From Lyophyllum atratum (Eukaryota; Basidiomycota; Agaricomycetes; Agaricales; Lyophyllaceae), in NCBI GenBank assembly GCA_014905825.1, contig JACGCN010000031.1:434001-498000 (forward strand): a DNA stretch of 64,000 nucleotides. Direction: 5' to 3'. The notes beneath the pieces were generated by a model, which had not been told where the DNA came from, did not search any database, and saw nothing but the letters and a program-made list of their open reading frames with translations. Both the position numbers and the translations under genes were made by a program. Positions 34,815-44,941 of this stretch are shown piece after piece. How positions within the stretch are numbered: position 1 is the stretch's first letter; the number at the start of each line of letters is the position of its first letter.

Positions 34815-37800
34815 ATGGCACCCTACACACCTCTCTTCATCGATGGCCAATGGGTTCCCTCCAGTACTAACGCAACATTCGATGTCGTGAATCCAGCTTC
34901 CGGACAAGTTGTGGGGCAATCGGCGTCTGCGTCCAGCGGGGATTGCAAAGCAGCGGTCGATGCTGCGGCCAAGGCGTTTGAGACTTGGGAGCACTCTAGT
35001 CTAGCTGAGAGGCGGGCGGTGCTGATCAAAGCTGCAGAGCTTGTAGCGACAGACAGGTACAAGGCGAAGATTACGGAGACGACGCAGACAGAGACTGCTG
35101 CCATGGATTATTGGTGTAATTTCAACTGGTATGTTGCGAACAACACGCTGCTCACTGCGGCGGGCCTGGTGAATGAGTTGGGAGGGCAGACCCTGCCTTC
35201 GGCTGTACCGGGAGCTAAGCTCGAAGTTCATCGAAGGGCGATGGGGGTCATGTACGTTGCGTTCAATTCTTCTTGTCTTCACAATGAATGTCCGATGTTG
35301 TGTTTACATGGACTGAAGATTGTCGATTGCGCCGTGGAACGCCCCTTTTACTCTCACTCTCCGCGCTATCGCCATTCCGATCATCTGTGGCAATACGGTT
35401 GTCCTCAAGTCCTCCGAGTACAGCCCTCGAAGCCAGGCTGTCGCTGTTGAGCTTCTCCACGAGGCAGGGCTCCCCAAGGGCGTGTTGAATTATGTGTCGA
35501 TGTCGCGGGAGGCGGCTCCGGCTTTCACGGCGGAGCTCATTGCTCATCCAAAGGTTCGGAAGATCAATGTAAGGCTGGGGTTCATGTCGCGTCTGGCGTT
35601 TTCTGACTGGCTGGTTTGGATTGTATAGTTTACGGGAAGCGATCGGGTGGGAAGGATAATTGCTATAGAGGCTGCGAAGCATCTCAAGCCATGTATCCTG
35701 GAGCTGGGCGGAAAGGCGCCAGTGGTTGTCCGTGCCTTCCTTTATTTTCATTAAACATTTAGTAACGGTTCCGGATAGGTCCTTGAAGACGCCGATATAG
35801 CCGAAGCAGCCAAGGCCATTGTCTCTGGTGCCATGGCGCACTCCGGGCAGGTCTGCATGTCAAGCGAGCGCATCATCGTGCAGAGAGGCGCTGCGAAGCG
35901 CCTCATCTCCGCCGTCTCCGCGCTCTGCGTGGGGCTCACAGCCGGCGACCCCGCGACGGATCCGCAGGTCAGACTGGGAGCGCTGTTTACGGTGGGGTCG
36001 GCGGAGAATGTGGTGGAGGCGATACGGGAGGCGGTGGATGCGGGTGCGTACCTGAAGTTGGGGAACTTGAGGAGGGAGGGTGCGGTTGTGCAGCCGCATT
36101 TGCTGTATGGCGTGAAGCCTGGGATGAAGCTGTGGGACAGGGAGTCGTTCGGGCCTGGTACGTGGCTCTGTTGATTTTGGTGGAGGATGTGCGGGGTGTT
36201 AGGATTTGAGGGACACCGCAAACACCCCTTTGTGAGTGTCGCTCGATCACGGTCTCTTTATTCACGGTCTCTTTATCATACTTACACAAACGACTCTTTA
36301 TCATACATTTACCTATATATACCTACTGCACGTACTCGGGCACCCTCAGTCACTTATACATCGGACTGAGGGTGAGCCACTTTATCTTATCTCACTTACT
36401 TATCCTTACTGATCATACCGTAGTCTATTCTGTCTTGTTACAGGTATGATCATCAATATAGTCACTTATACATCGGACTGAGGTCTATTCTGTCTTGTTA
36501 CAGTCTATATACGGTACTCATTCTAACAGGTTATGGGCAATTGCCGTACACTCTAGTGCACGAGCATTTAGAATCCGTACCGTTCTATTTTTGATCTCGG
36601 GCCGCGCCCCGATCAAATCAATCTTATCAACGCGTCGTAATCTCATCGACGCGCCTCGCGACTTCCACAGGGAAAGGTCCTTTGTCCTCATACCCTCTCT
36701 ACGCACCTCATCATCACCGTCACTATCATGGGCGAACCAGGCAACAACAACGATGCCACACATCCAACTATCCCCCTACTTCATGTTCGAACTTCCTTCT
36801 CGGGTGATAAACTCGAACGGGACAAAGGCGATTTCAAGAAGTGGGAACGCGACTTCATGCTCTTCATTACTATGAACCATCTAGACGGCTACTTTATCGC
36901 ACCCTACGTGAGGCCTCCCTCCCCAAAGGATGAACCGCGCGCATATGGCAACTACACCGCCAATAGTCGCATAGCCGTCGCCGCTCTACAGCAGGCCGTC
37001 GGCGAATCCGAGATGGAGTTCATCGACTACACGAAGGGCGCCAGATCCTGCTACGAGACCATTACCAAGCGTTGCAAATCCGCCGGTCCCGTGAAACAAA
37101 TCTCCCTCATCCGCGACGCTCTCTCCACATACTGTTCTTTGTCTGAGCCACTCGCGTCGACCGCCACTAAAATCTGCGGCACGATCGAACGCGCATTCGC
37201 GATGGGGAACATCACCGAGGACCTGTTCAAGTGTATCGCGCTGCTCAACAGTCTCAACGACAAATCCTTCGAGTCCATCCAATCCAATATCTCCCGGGCT
37301 CTATCCGACTCTACCACCGACAAGCCATATACCTCCGAGCAAATTCGCCGGGTTCTTGAAAGCGAAGATACCCTTATCTCCAGCAAGAAACAAATGCACA
37401 CGTCGGATGTCGCACTCTCCGCTAAGTCCTCCAACTCACACAACCACGGCTCGCACGACATCTGCTGCAGCGTCTGCTTCGCGGCCGGGAAACCTTGCAA
37501 GGGACATAAGAAGGAGTGGTGCGTTAGGAAAGGAGGAGGAATGGAAGGGAAGACCATCACTGAGTCGATTGCGGCGCGACGCGCTAAGGGAGCTGGGAAG
37601 CCATCCTCAGAAGGTTCGGGCTCGAATAAAATCTCCGTCCCCTTCACTATCAACGGCAAAGCGCACATCGCGCATGTCGACCCAAGCTCTATCCAGGAGA
37701 TCGCGACTGAAGGCGCGAAGCAGGCATTCGCCGGCCTAGCGTCCACTCCCATCCCTAACGCATCCTCTATTCCAGACGTTGCTTGGCTAGCGGCGGCTGG

Positions 37801-40800
37801 GGGGGAGCTCAAGACATCTGTCGACTGGTCTAAGCACACCACGATCGCCAGTGAGTCCGCGCTCGCCGCGACCACACTCCAACAAACCAAACGCACTCCT
37901 GTATCCACTGAAGATTTCCCCTTCTACGCTGACACCGGCGCATCTGTCTACATCAGCATGGATCCTAACGATTTCATGCACCTGGAATCCATTCCAACCC
38001 GTTTCATCGGGGGCGTCGGGGGATCCTCCCTCGCTGCCATCGGGATAGGCAGAATTCGCCTCCGCATAGCGAGAGGGAAATATCTCGACCTACCAAACGC
38101 GTTATATGCACCCACATCCACCGTCCGCCTAGTCTCCATCAGTTCCCTATCCATTGACGCGAACACCTTCTCGCGCTTCGACGACGAGGGGGTAAAGATC
38201 TACGATAAATCCACCGGCGCCTTCCTCGTCGGCGGATCACTCCTGCCAAACCGTCTATATTCGCTAAACTTACACTCTGTATCCGCCGAACATGCCCTAT
38301 CCGCTCAACATGCAGGCTATGTAACCAATAATTCGCGAACCCATCTTCTGATGAGATCAAACAGGGTTCGCGAATGTGCCTCTGATCACAACAACGATGT
38401 TAGAGGGCGGGGTTCGCGAACCCTCGTTTCCCACGACATTTGGGTTCCTCCCGCCAGCCGCATCGCGCCCTCCACGTGCACCGCCACTCAATAAGCTCCG
38501 CTCGTCGTCCGATACAGCGATCAAAAACTTCCTTTTTTGGTCTTTGCTTATTTCCGATGTTTTGGCCTCATTTTCTCCTGCTCCTGCTCCTCCACATTCA
38601 GGGCGGCCTTAAATGGTAAGTGCAAGGCTGGATGTATTGAATGTACGGTAGGAAACAGGTAGCACACAGTAGGAAACAGGTGGCACACAGTAGGACACAG
38701 GTGGCAAACAGGTGTGACACGTCCGCCCAAAAATCTTGTAGAATATGGTGGGCCGCAGAAAACCCGTCGGAAAGCCTCAGAATACAGTCTCATTATATTT
38801 GAACACTGTCTGCAAAAGTTATGGAAAATAGCAAGTCTAATAATGGAACCTATCCAGCGCATTGGTCGTAGCACGCAAGTGGAACACAACCATCAACAGA
38901 CTTGGAGATCACATATGTATTTGTACTCTAGAGTCCGCACTAGGTAGGAAACAGTCGGAAACATGTGGAGTAAAACACAAGTTTTGTGGAATTACTTGGA
39001 GAGATCCCTTCAGTTTAACTACATAGTAGGTAGATAATCTATCGTTCAGCCCATTTTTGTGTCTTAGTCCCCACCAGGCATAGTCAACGAAGTATTACAA
39101 GCGTCGTCGTCGTTGTTTGCGACCTTGAGGAGGCGTGTGAAATCACCTCGGCAACGACCGAAACGCCAATTCGAGTTGCCACGTATCCCTCCTTCATCCA
39201 CGATCATTCACCCAGTATTCCTCTACCTCTTTACACTCGCCTAACTCGAGCCCGGGACGTTCTGTAGGCCAGCCTCTCGCTCTCTGACGGTCAGTAAGCT
39301 CACATCTTCCTTCATTCTAGCTGACGTCGTAGTCAGTGGACCGACCCCCCCTTGTGAGTGGTCGTCACTGGGTTGTAAGGGCAGCAGATCGATGGCAGGA
39401 GGAGGGTTCCGAGGGATTCGCGGCCACGGTTGAGGGGAGGGATGTTGACGCACACGAGCAGGCAGCCCACGCAGCGTCGTGCTGCTGACGCTTGGCATCA
39501 TCGTGCAGGGGTACATCGGGAGGATTCGGGACTGCTGAAAAGGCTGAGGCGGGGGAAGATGAGATTCTACACACTATTGCTGTAGTCATAACTAATATAT
39601 ATCATTTCTACCATACATCTATTGCCTGATTACAGTATCTATCGAGGTGAAGAGGGATTCCGATGATCTGAAGCGCGAATATCTAAATGGAGTTTGCCCA
39701 AATGAGGAAGTGACGGCGCCGCCGGTCTGAACAGCGAGCTCGAAGGTAAGAGGAGGGCATCTCCAAATCGGGGTATGTAGGCGGAACTGAGTGTGTGAGA
39801 AAATGTAGCAGCCCTCTAACGCAGAGCATTATTCGCGAATATTGCCTTCCAATCAGAGGCAATGTTCGCGAAACATCCCTCTGAGTTAGAGGCATGTTCG
39901 CGAACCCTATTTGATGTCATCAGAGTGTGGGTTCGCGAAGTCACGCCAACCACAGGTGCAACATGCACCTGGTCTCTTGACATGGCATCGCCGCCTTGGT
40001 CACACGAATTTCCAGACGCTCAAAGAGATGGCGAAATCGGGCACGGTTGCAGGTATGCCCTCTTCCTTCCCCATCCTACCGCCCAAATGTGAATCTTGTA
40101 TTCTTGGAAAGCAGACCAAGACTCCGGTTCCAAAGATGCGGGTGGAAGGGGCGGGGCATAGAGCGACGAGGCGACTGGGAATTGTTTGGGTAGATCTCAC
40201 AGGGCCTGCTCCTGTACAATCGCGCGAGGGTTACAGATACATAATGAATCTGGTTGACGACTACTCAAATAAGCCATGGTCAATACCCCTCAAGCTGAAA
40301 AGCGACGCGTTTAGAGAACTACAGGCATGGGAACGCGCGCGGGAAGTCGAAACCGGCTTAAAGGTCGGGACATATCGTACTGGGCACGATGGTGAGCTCT
40401 CGGGACATCAGATGGAGGAATGGCTGCGATCCACGGGTACGGATCAACAGTTCGGCGCCCCCTACACCTCAGCGCACATGGGACGCGTTGAACGAATGCA
40501 CCGAACTCTCATGAATAAAGGTCGCGCAATGCGCATCTCCGCTGAATGCCCGCCAAACATGTGGGTAGAATTCTATCTGACAGCCTGCCACCTTCACGAG
40601 AAGACACCGACCAAATCACTCAAAGGCCTCACACCGTACGAACTTTGGCATAACCGTAAACCCGATTACTCTTACATCCGCGAGATCGGATGCAAAGCCT
40701 TCGTACTCATCCAGAACCGCCACAACCCAAAAATATACGAGCGCTCTATCGAGTGCATATTGATCGGCTACAACCCGAAGGCTAAAGAGTATAGGTGCTA

Positions 40801-43768
40801 CGATAAGAAGTCGGGCCATGTCTACAGCACTTACCATGTTCGCTTCCTCGAGAGCCATGAAGGACATCCTCCCCCTACACCAATCAACCCAGAATCGGAA
40901 CTCGATGATCCCGTCACACTCAGCCAGATTCGCGACGAGTCTACCGCCGAACCCATTATATACGATGATGACGAGGACTTTAATCCACCTATCGACGCTA
41001 TAGCGGACCCCATTGCCGACATTGTTCCCCAACCAGATGCTCCCGAACCTCCAATCGAGCCCTGCCGATCCGGACGCGTCCCTCAACCAACTGAGAAAGC
41101 AGATCCGAATAATCCTCAACCAACGCGACTTCAGCGTGCTGTGCAGGACTCCAAAGAGAGCGCCGAACGCGTCAAGGCCGCGAGGACGGAACGTCGGGCA
41201 CAAGTCCCTGATGACGTCGATCACGCGGACCCTGTTCCTGATCTCGCACATATCGGAGGCAATCTCGATCATGATCGCCTATTAGCCGCGATTGCGGAGA
41301 CCGGCGACATAGATCCGACAACCCTGGAATTCGAGGACGAGCCGAAGTCGTGGAGGGAAGCCAGAGAGTCGGCAGATGCAAAGAAATGGGAGGAGGGGTA
41401 TCGAGATGAGTTGAAATCACTGAAGGATATGGGGGTTTACGAGCTCGTTCCGAGATCAGAGGTCCCACAAGGCCACAAGGTCCGGAAAGGTCGCCCGATA
41501 TTCAAGATCAAGAGGGACGAGAACGGGAAAGCCGTAAGGTTTAAGGTCCGTTTGGTATTCAAAGGCTACGAGCAAATCTATGGGAAAGACTACACGAAAA
41601 CAACCTCACCTACAGCGCGCATGGAATCCTGGCGCATATTGCTTCACCTCGCGGCCTCGCAACCAGGATGGAACGCAACACAAATCGATGTTAAAACCGC
41701 CTTCTTATATGGACTACTACCTGACGACGAAGTACAATACATGGAACAACCGGAGGGATTCGAGGAGGAAGGAAAAGGAGATTGCGTATGGAGATTGGTG
41801 CGGGGATTATATGGGATGAAGCAGAGTGGAAGGATTTGGAACCAGACCCTCAACGAGAATATGATCTTGTGGGGGTTCACTCGTCTCGCGTGCGAATCAT
41901 GCATCTATTATCGAACTACTGACACTGGGACCGTCATCGCAGCCGTACACGTTGACGATTTCCTCTCCATCGCTAGCTCCAAAGACGAGAACGATCGGTT
42001 CAAGGATCAGATGCGCCAAGTATGGACCATTTCCGACTTGGGGACCCCAAGATTCGTCGTCGGTATCGGGATCAAATGGGACCATCAGAATTCATCCGTC
42101 AAACTCTCTCAGGTCGCTCTCATCGACAAAATCATTTCCCAATTCGGCCAAAAAGACGCTACACCGTTATCCCTACCTATGGATCCCGGACTTAAACTAA
42201 GACGCGTAGATCGCGCCACTCTTACAGACGACGAACGCGAAGCCCTGTCCCGAATCCCATATCGATCACTCGTCGGATGCCTATTGTATCTGGCGATCTC
42301 GACGCGGCCAGATATATCCTACGCTGTTCAACAACTGACCCAATACGTCGATTCCTACACCGAGATCCATTGGAACGCGGCCATTCGCCTCGTCCGTTAC
42401 CTGAAAGGTACCCGCGATCTTAAACTGACCCTTGGCGGCAAGGATAGTACCATATCATTACTGGGCTTCACCGATTCCGACTGGGCGAATTGCTTGGATA
42501 CGCGGCGCAGTATCGGAGGATACGCGTGGAACATGGGATCAGGGGCGATATCCTGGGCAGCGCGTAAGCAGAAGACCGTCGCGGCTTCCTCATGCGAGGC
42601 AGAGTACATGGCTGCGTTCGAAAGCGCACAAGAATGCATATGGCTTCGCGCGCTCCTCAAAGCCATTGGACACGACATCACACAGACGCCTACCACCATG
42701 CTGTGCGACAATAACGCCGCGATCAACCTATCAGAAGATCCCCTACTCCACGCGCGCGTCAAACACGTTGACATAAAGTACCACTTCTTGCGCGAACGCG
42801 TACAGTCCAAAGAAATCGCGATTCGATACATTAACACCAAGAATAACGTCGCGGACATATTCACTAAAGCACTACCGGCGCCGCTATTCAATCGCCTTCG
42901 CTCTCTACTCGGTCTCCAATAGATCCCCAGGTTTCCATGCGAGGAGGAGTATTTGCGGTGAGGAGGAGTGTTAGGATTTGAGGGACACCGCAAACACCCC
43001 TTTGTGAGTGTCGCTCGATCACGGTCTCTTTATTCACGGTCTCTTTATCATACTTACACAAACGACTCTTTATCATACATTTACCTATATATACCTACTG
43101 CACGTACTCGGGCACCCTCAGTCACTTATACATCGGACTGAGGGTGAGCCACTTTATCTTATCTCACTTACTTATCCTTACTGATCATACCGTAGTCTAT
43201 TCTGTCTTGTTACAGGTATGATCATCAATATAGTCACTTATACATCGGACTGAGGTCTATTCTGTCTTGTTACAGTCTATATACGGTACTCATTCTAACA
43301 CGGGGACTCAGAGGTGTGCTGATTGTGGATGATTTTTATTTCTACTAGTGGCTGCGTTCGCGCTGGTGGATACGGTTGATGAGGCGATTGAGTTGGCGAA
43401 TAATTCGGAGTATTCGTTGACGTCTTCTTTGTGGACGAGCAATATGTACTTGGCGAACAGCGTTGCGGCGCGCATTCGGGCAGGTACGAGAACAACAAAT
43501 CCGTTCTGCCACTGACCGATGAAATGCTGATCCGGGGCTGCTAGGGTTCGTCAATATCAATGGCTCCACTGTCCATTCTGAACCTCTTGCTGGGGCAAGG
43601 GGTCTTGGGTAAGTCTCTCATGTTCGCCACCGGTTTGGCTGGAACGCGCTAACGTCCCTTGTGTGTAGGGGCGCGTCTGGATATGGTCGGTTTGATATTG
43701 ATGGCTTCACGGACCTGCGGGTTGTCGTTACCCACCCGCCGGGAAGGAAATATCCTCTTACTGGATAG
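34815..43768 (+). CDS. Aldehyde dehydrogenase (vanillin/salicylaldehyde dehydrogenase-like) with a retrotransposon in one intron
   Basis: NAD(P)-dependent oxidation of aldehydes to acids. Visible: [11 protein letters not shown] at the N-terminus, [29 protein letters not shown], the general-base motif [20 protein letters not shown], catalytic Cys in [43 protein letters not shown], and the close [18 protein letters not shown] with [12 protein letters not shown]. The [17 protein letters not shown] block resembles vanillin dehydrogenases, so an aromatic aldehyde substrate is likely but unproved. Native introns are 50-80 bp. The intron 36158-43348 measures 7,191 bp because it holds a Copia element; without the insert it would be 82 bp and joins FGP to VAAF in phase. 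All exons are intact, so function depends on splicing a very long intron. Confidence 0.88.
36192..36196. repeat. Target-site duplication, left copy
   Basis: The bases cgggg directly before the 5' LTR are repeated directly after the 3' LTR at 43301-43305. A five-base duplication is the norm for LTR retrotransposons. Confidence 0.92.
36197..36528 (+). repeat. 5' LTR of Copia element
   Basis: Begins tgttaggatt and ends ttctaaca, i.e. the standard TG...CA ends. It contains an internal direct repeat (cacttatacatcggactgag at about 36350-36370 and 36463-36482) and two copies of tctattctgtcttgttacag. It matches 42969-43300 over its whole length by eye. Confidence 0.95.
36728..38494 (+). CDS. Copia gag-protease ORF, interrupted by the nested insertion
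   Basis: 588-codon frame. A gag region at residues about 30-230 ([20 protein letters not shown]) is followed by a Cys/His cluster ([20 protein letters not shown]) in the zinc-knuckle position, with spacing unlike the standard CX2CX4HX4C. The aspartic protease motif is [12 protein letters not shown] at about residue 398. The true retroviral frame is left at about 38331; the last 54 codons come from the nested element. The frame on the far side (39940 onward) is the same, so the original protein was one gag-pol polyprotein. Confidence 0.88.
   Translation: MGEPGNNNDATHPTIPLLHVRTSFSGDKLERDKGDFKKWERDFMLFITMNHLDGYFIAPYVRPPSPKDEPRAYGNYTANSRIAVAALQQAVGESEMEFIDYTKGARSCYETITKRCKSAGPVKQISLIRDALSTYCSLSEPLASTATKICGTIERAFAMGNITEDLFKCIALLNSLNDKSFESIQSNISRALSDSTTDKPYTSEQIRRVLESEDTLISSKKQMHTSDVALSAKSSNSHNHGSHDICCSVCFAAGKPCKGHKKEWCVRKGGGMEGKTITESIAARRAKGAGKPSSEGSGSNKISVPFTINGKAHIAHVDPSSIQEIATEGAKQAFAGLASTPIPNASSIPDVAWLAAAGGELKTSVDWSKHTTIASESALAATTLQQTKRTPVSTEDFPFYADTGASVYISMDPNDFMHLESIPTRFIGGVGGSSLAAIGIGRIRLRIARGKYLDLPNALYAPTSTVRLVSISSLSIDANTFSRFDDEGVKIYDKSTGAFLVGGSLLPNRLYSLNLHSVSAEHALSAQHAGYVTNNSRTHLLMRSNRVRECASDHNNDVRGRGSRTLVSHDIWVPPASRIAPSTCTATQ
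38332..39939. mobile_element. Nested element with long inverted ends built from TTCGCGAA repeats
   Basis: The left end (38332-38390) and the reverse complement of the right end (39881-39939) align over about 55 bases (ttcgcgaaccca..ctctgatga.atcaaa.agggttcgcgaa). The palindrome ttcgcgaa occurs at 38332, 38367 and 38413 on the left and at 39832, 39865, 39897 and 39932 on the right, with spacing of 32-46 bp. The interior has no transposase frame but holds a 21 bp minisatellite. The length is 1,608 bp, a multiple of three. No clear target-site duplication was found (accaataa against gtcacgcc), so superfamily is open. Confidence 0.65.
38645..38715. repeat. 21 bp minisatellite inside the nested element
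   Basis: About three and a half copies of a unit reading aggaaacaggtggcacacagt with single-base changes. A further related stretch (taggaaacagtcggaaacatg) lies at 38944-38964. Confidence 0.7.
39911..42922 (+). CDS. Copia integrase-reverse transcriptase-RNase H ORF
   Basis: About 1,000 codons open from inside the nested element to the stop at 42920-42922. True retroviral coding starts near 39940. In order: GAG-pre-integrase ([15 protein letters not shown] with CESCILGKQ), the integrase core with its Asp and Glu residues ([34 protein letters not shown]), reverse transcriptase ([45 protein letters not shown]; catalytic VHVDDFL), RNase H ([29 protein letters not shown]) and the closing [12 protein letters not shown]. 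No stops or frameshifts, so this half is intact. Confidence 0.95.
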   Translation: MMSSECGFAKSRQPQVQHAPGLLTWHRRLGHTNFQTLKEMAKSGTVAGMPSSFPILPPKCESCILGKQTKTPVPKMRVEGAGHRATRRLGIVWVDLTGPAPVQSREGYRYIMNLVDDYSNKPWSIPLKLKSDAFRELQAWERAREVETGLKVGTYRTGHDGELSGHQMEEWLRSTGTDQQFGAPYTSAHMGRVERMHRTLMNKGRAMRISAECPPNMWVEFYLTACHLHEKTPTKSLKGLTPYELWHNRKPDYSYIREIGCKAFVLIQNRHNPKIYERSIECILIGYNPKAKEYRCYDKKSGHVYSTYHVRFLESHEGHPPPTPINPESELDDPVTLSQIRDESTAEPIIYDDDEDFNPPIDAIADPIADIVPQPDAPEPPIEPCRSGRVPQPTEKADPNNPQPTRLQRAVQDSKESAERVKAARTERRAQVPDDVDHADPVPDLAHIGGNLDHDRLLAAIAETGDIDPTTLEFEDEPKSWREARESADAKKWEEGYRDELKSLKDMGVYELVPRSEVPQGHKVRKGRPIFKIKRDENGKAVRFKVRLVFKGYEQIYGKDYTKTTSPTARMESWRILLHLAASQPGWNATQIDVKTAFLYGLLPDDEVQYMEQPEGFEEEGKGDCVWRLVRGLYGMKQSGRIWNQTLNENMILWGFTRLACESCIYYRTTDTGTVIAAVHVDDFLSIASSKDENDRFKDQMRQVWTISDLGTPRFVVGIGIKWDHQNSSVKLSQVALIDKIISQFGQKDATPLSLPMDPGLKLRRVDRATLTDDEREALSRIPYRSLVGCLLYLAISTRPDISYAVQQLTQYVDSYTEIHWNAAIRLVRYLKGTRDLKLTLGGKDSTISLLGFTDSDWANCLDTRRSIGGYAWNMGSGAISWAARKQKTVAASSCEAEYMAAFESAQECIWLRALLKAIGHDITQTPTTMLCDNNAAINLSEDPLLHARVKHVDIKYHFLRERVQSKEIAIRYINTKNNVADIFTKALPAPLFNRLRSLLGLQ
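42969..43300 (+). repeat. 3' LTR of Copia element
   Basis: 332 bp; same ends and, by eye, the same sequence as 36197-36528. It is followed by the cgggg target duplication (43301-43305). Confidence 0.95.
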
Positions 43769-44682
43769 GCTGATATCAAGCTGTCTGCAATTACCACAAC
43801 TTCCTGTCAGTCGTTGGGTTGAATACATGAAACCTGCAAGCTGGTCTGGGCTGACTCCTTCTTGAGTTACTTGGGGATATATATGTAGACTTTGACAACC
43901 AAAAACATTGATGTTGGGATGAAGCCAGCGAGCATATGGAAATTAAAATTAAGCAACCAAAAGGGCCTGGCTGCGATGGGACTCTGATGTTGCTGGTAGG
44001 TTTTGTCAATATCAATGGCTCCACTGTCCATTCTTAACCTCTTGCTGGTGCGAGAGGTCTTGGGTAAGGCTTATATGTTCGCCACCGTGAACTGGAATGG
44101 GCTAACGTCCCTTGTGTGTAGGGGGGCCTCGGGATATGGTCGGTTCGATATTGACGGCTTCACGGATTTGCGTGTTGTCGTTACGCACCCCCCGGGAAGG
44201 AAATATCCTCTTACTGGATAGGCTGATAGCTTTCCTTGATTAGCAGAAGGTTTTGTCAGGTGTTGGGTTGAATACATGAAATCCGCGATTCTGGTTTGGC
44301 ATGACTCCTTCCTGAGTTACTTGAGAACATACTTATATTTTTAACACAACTGAAGGCACAAAAACTATACACAGCGAACGTACGGAAATTAAGACCTGCG
44401 CGTGTTCTTGTTTCACATCCGCCGGGAATGAAATATCCTCTTACTGGATAGGCTGATAGGTTTATTATCACCAGAAGTTTCGGTCAGTTGTTGGGTTGAA
44501 TGCATGGAATCCGCAATCTTTAATTACTTGGGAACATATATTTTTACAATTTCAAGCAAGCACTGAGCAGTGAGGGCACGAAAAACATGCGTGTTGGAAC
44601 TTGGCTGCCACTGAGGGGATAAAGAATAGCTGTTGGGGTGAAGCCAGCGAGCATATGGAAAATAAGACGAAACAACAAAAAA
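43769..44682. repeat. Decayed tandem copies of the aldehyde dehydrogenase 3' end
   Basis: Sequence matching the last two partial exons and the intron between them (about 43545-43900) recurs at 43990-44340: ttgtcaatatcaatggctcc, the intron with cttgtgtgtag, then gatatggtcggttcgatatt and the same ending ctcttactggatag. A third, shorter piece starts near 44400 (ccgccgggaatgaaatatcc) and again runs through ctggataggctgatag and gttgggttgaatgcatg. The second copy keeps the frame of [15 protein letters not shown], but its upstream exon has changed (ctt to tct region). No promoter or other exons are present, so these are pseudogene fragments. Confidence 0.8.
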
Positions 44683-44786
44683 GGGCCTAACTGGGAATTG
44701 AACCCAGGACCACCTCCAAGCGCGACGAGTCAACGCGGAATCCGCTAAATCCCGAAGGAGGTATCATGCTACTAGACCATTAGGCC
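44683..44786 (-). tRNA. tRNA-Pro(CGG) with a 32 bp intron
   Basis: On the minus strand the acceptor arms GGCCTAA and TTAGGCC pair fully. The D arm reads TGGTCTAGTAGCATGATACC, the anticodon stem CCTCC pairs with GGAGG, and the T arm CTGGG-TTCAATT-CCCAG is perfect. The anticodon loop is TTCGGG plus one base after the intron, which gives anticodon CGG (proline). The intron at 44750-44719 sits one base after the anticodon, the standard eukaryotic place, leaving a 72-nt mature tRNA. The D-arm and anticodon pattern match known eukaryotic tRNA-Pro. Confidence 0.92.
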
Positions 44787-44941
44787 GATACAAGTCTTCT
44801 TCACCTTGTGCCTATTATGGTGCTGTTAGGAGTCAGATGTCGACAATGGTCCCGCTCAATATTCAATTGCGAACAAGTTGTGGATAAATTATTATAGATC
44901 CTAGATCGTTCCTCTGGGACGGTATAAATACATAGAAAACT

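Larger units (their letters stand above)
36197..43300 (+). mobile_element. Copia-type LTR retrotransposon, very recent, with nested insertion
   Basis: 7,104 bp with two 332 bp LTRs that I read as identical, flanked by cgggg duplications. The primer-binding site (36529-36540) starts ggttatgggc, complementary to the anticodon arm of initiator tRNA-Met; half-tRNA priming of this kind is known for copia and Ty5. The polypurine tract ggtgaggaggag precedes the 3' LTR. The order is gag, zinc knuckle, protease, integrase, reverse transcriptase, RNase H, which is the Copia order. The element has the same orientation as the host aldehyde dehydrogenase gene. A 1,608 bp insertion splits protease from integrase; without it the element would be about 5.5 kb, a normal Copia size. 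Confidence 0.95.

Noticed and set aside
36240..36510. CRISPR-like spaced repeats in the LTR
   Set aside because: Only two copies of each short repeat inside an LTR of a eukaryotic genome; no array structure.
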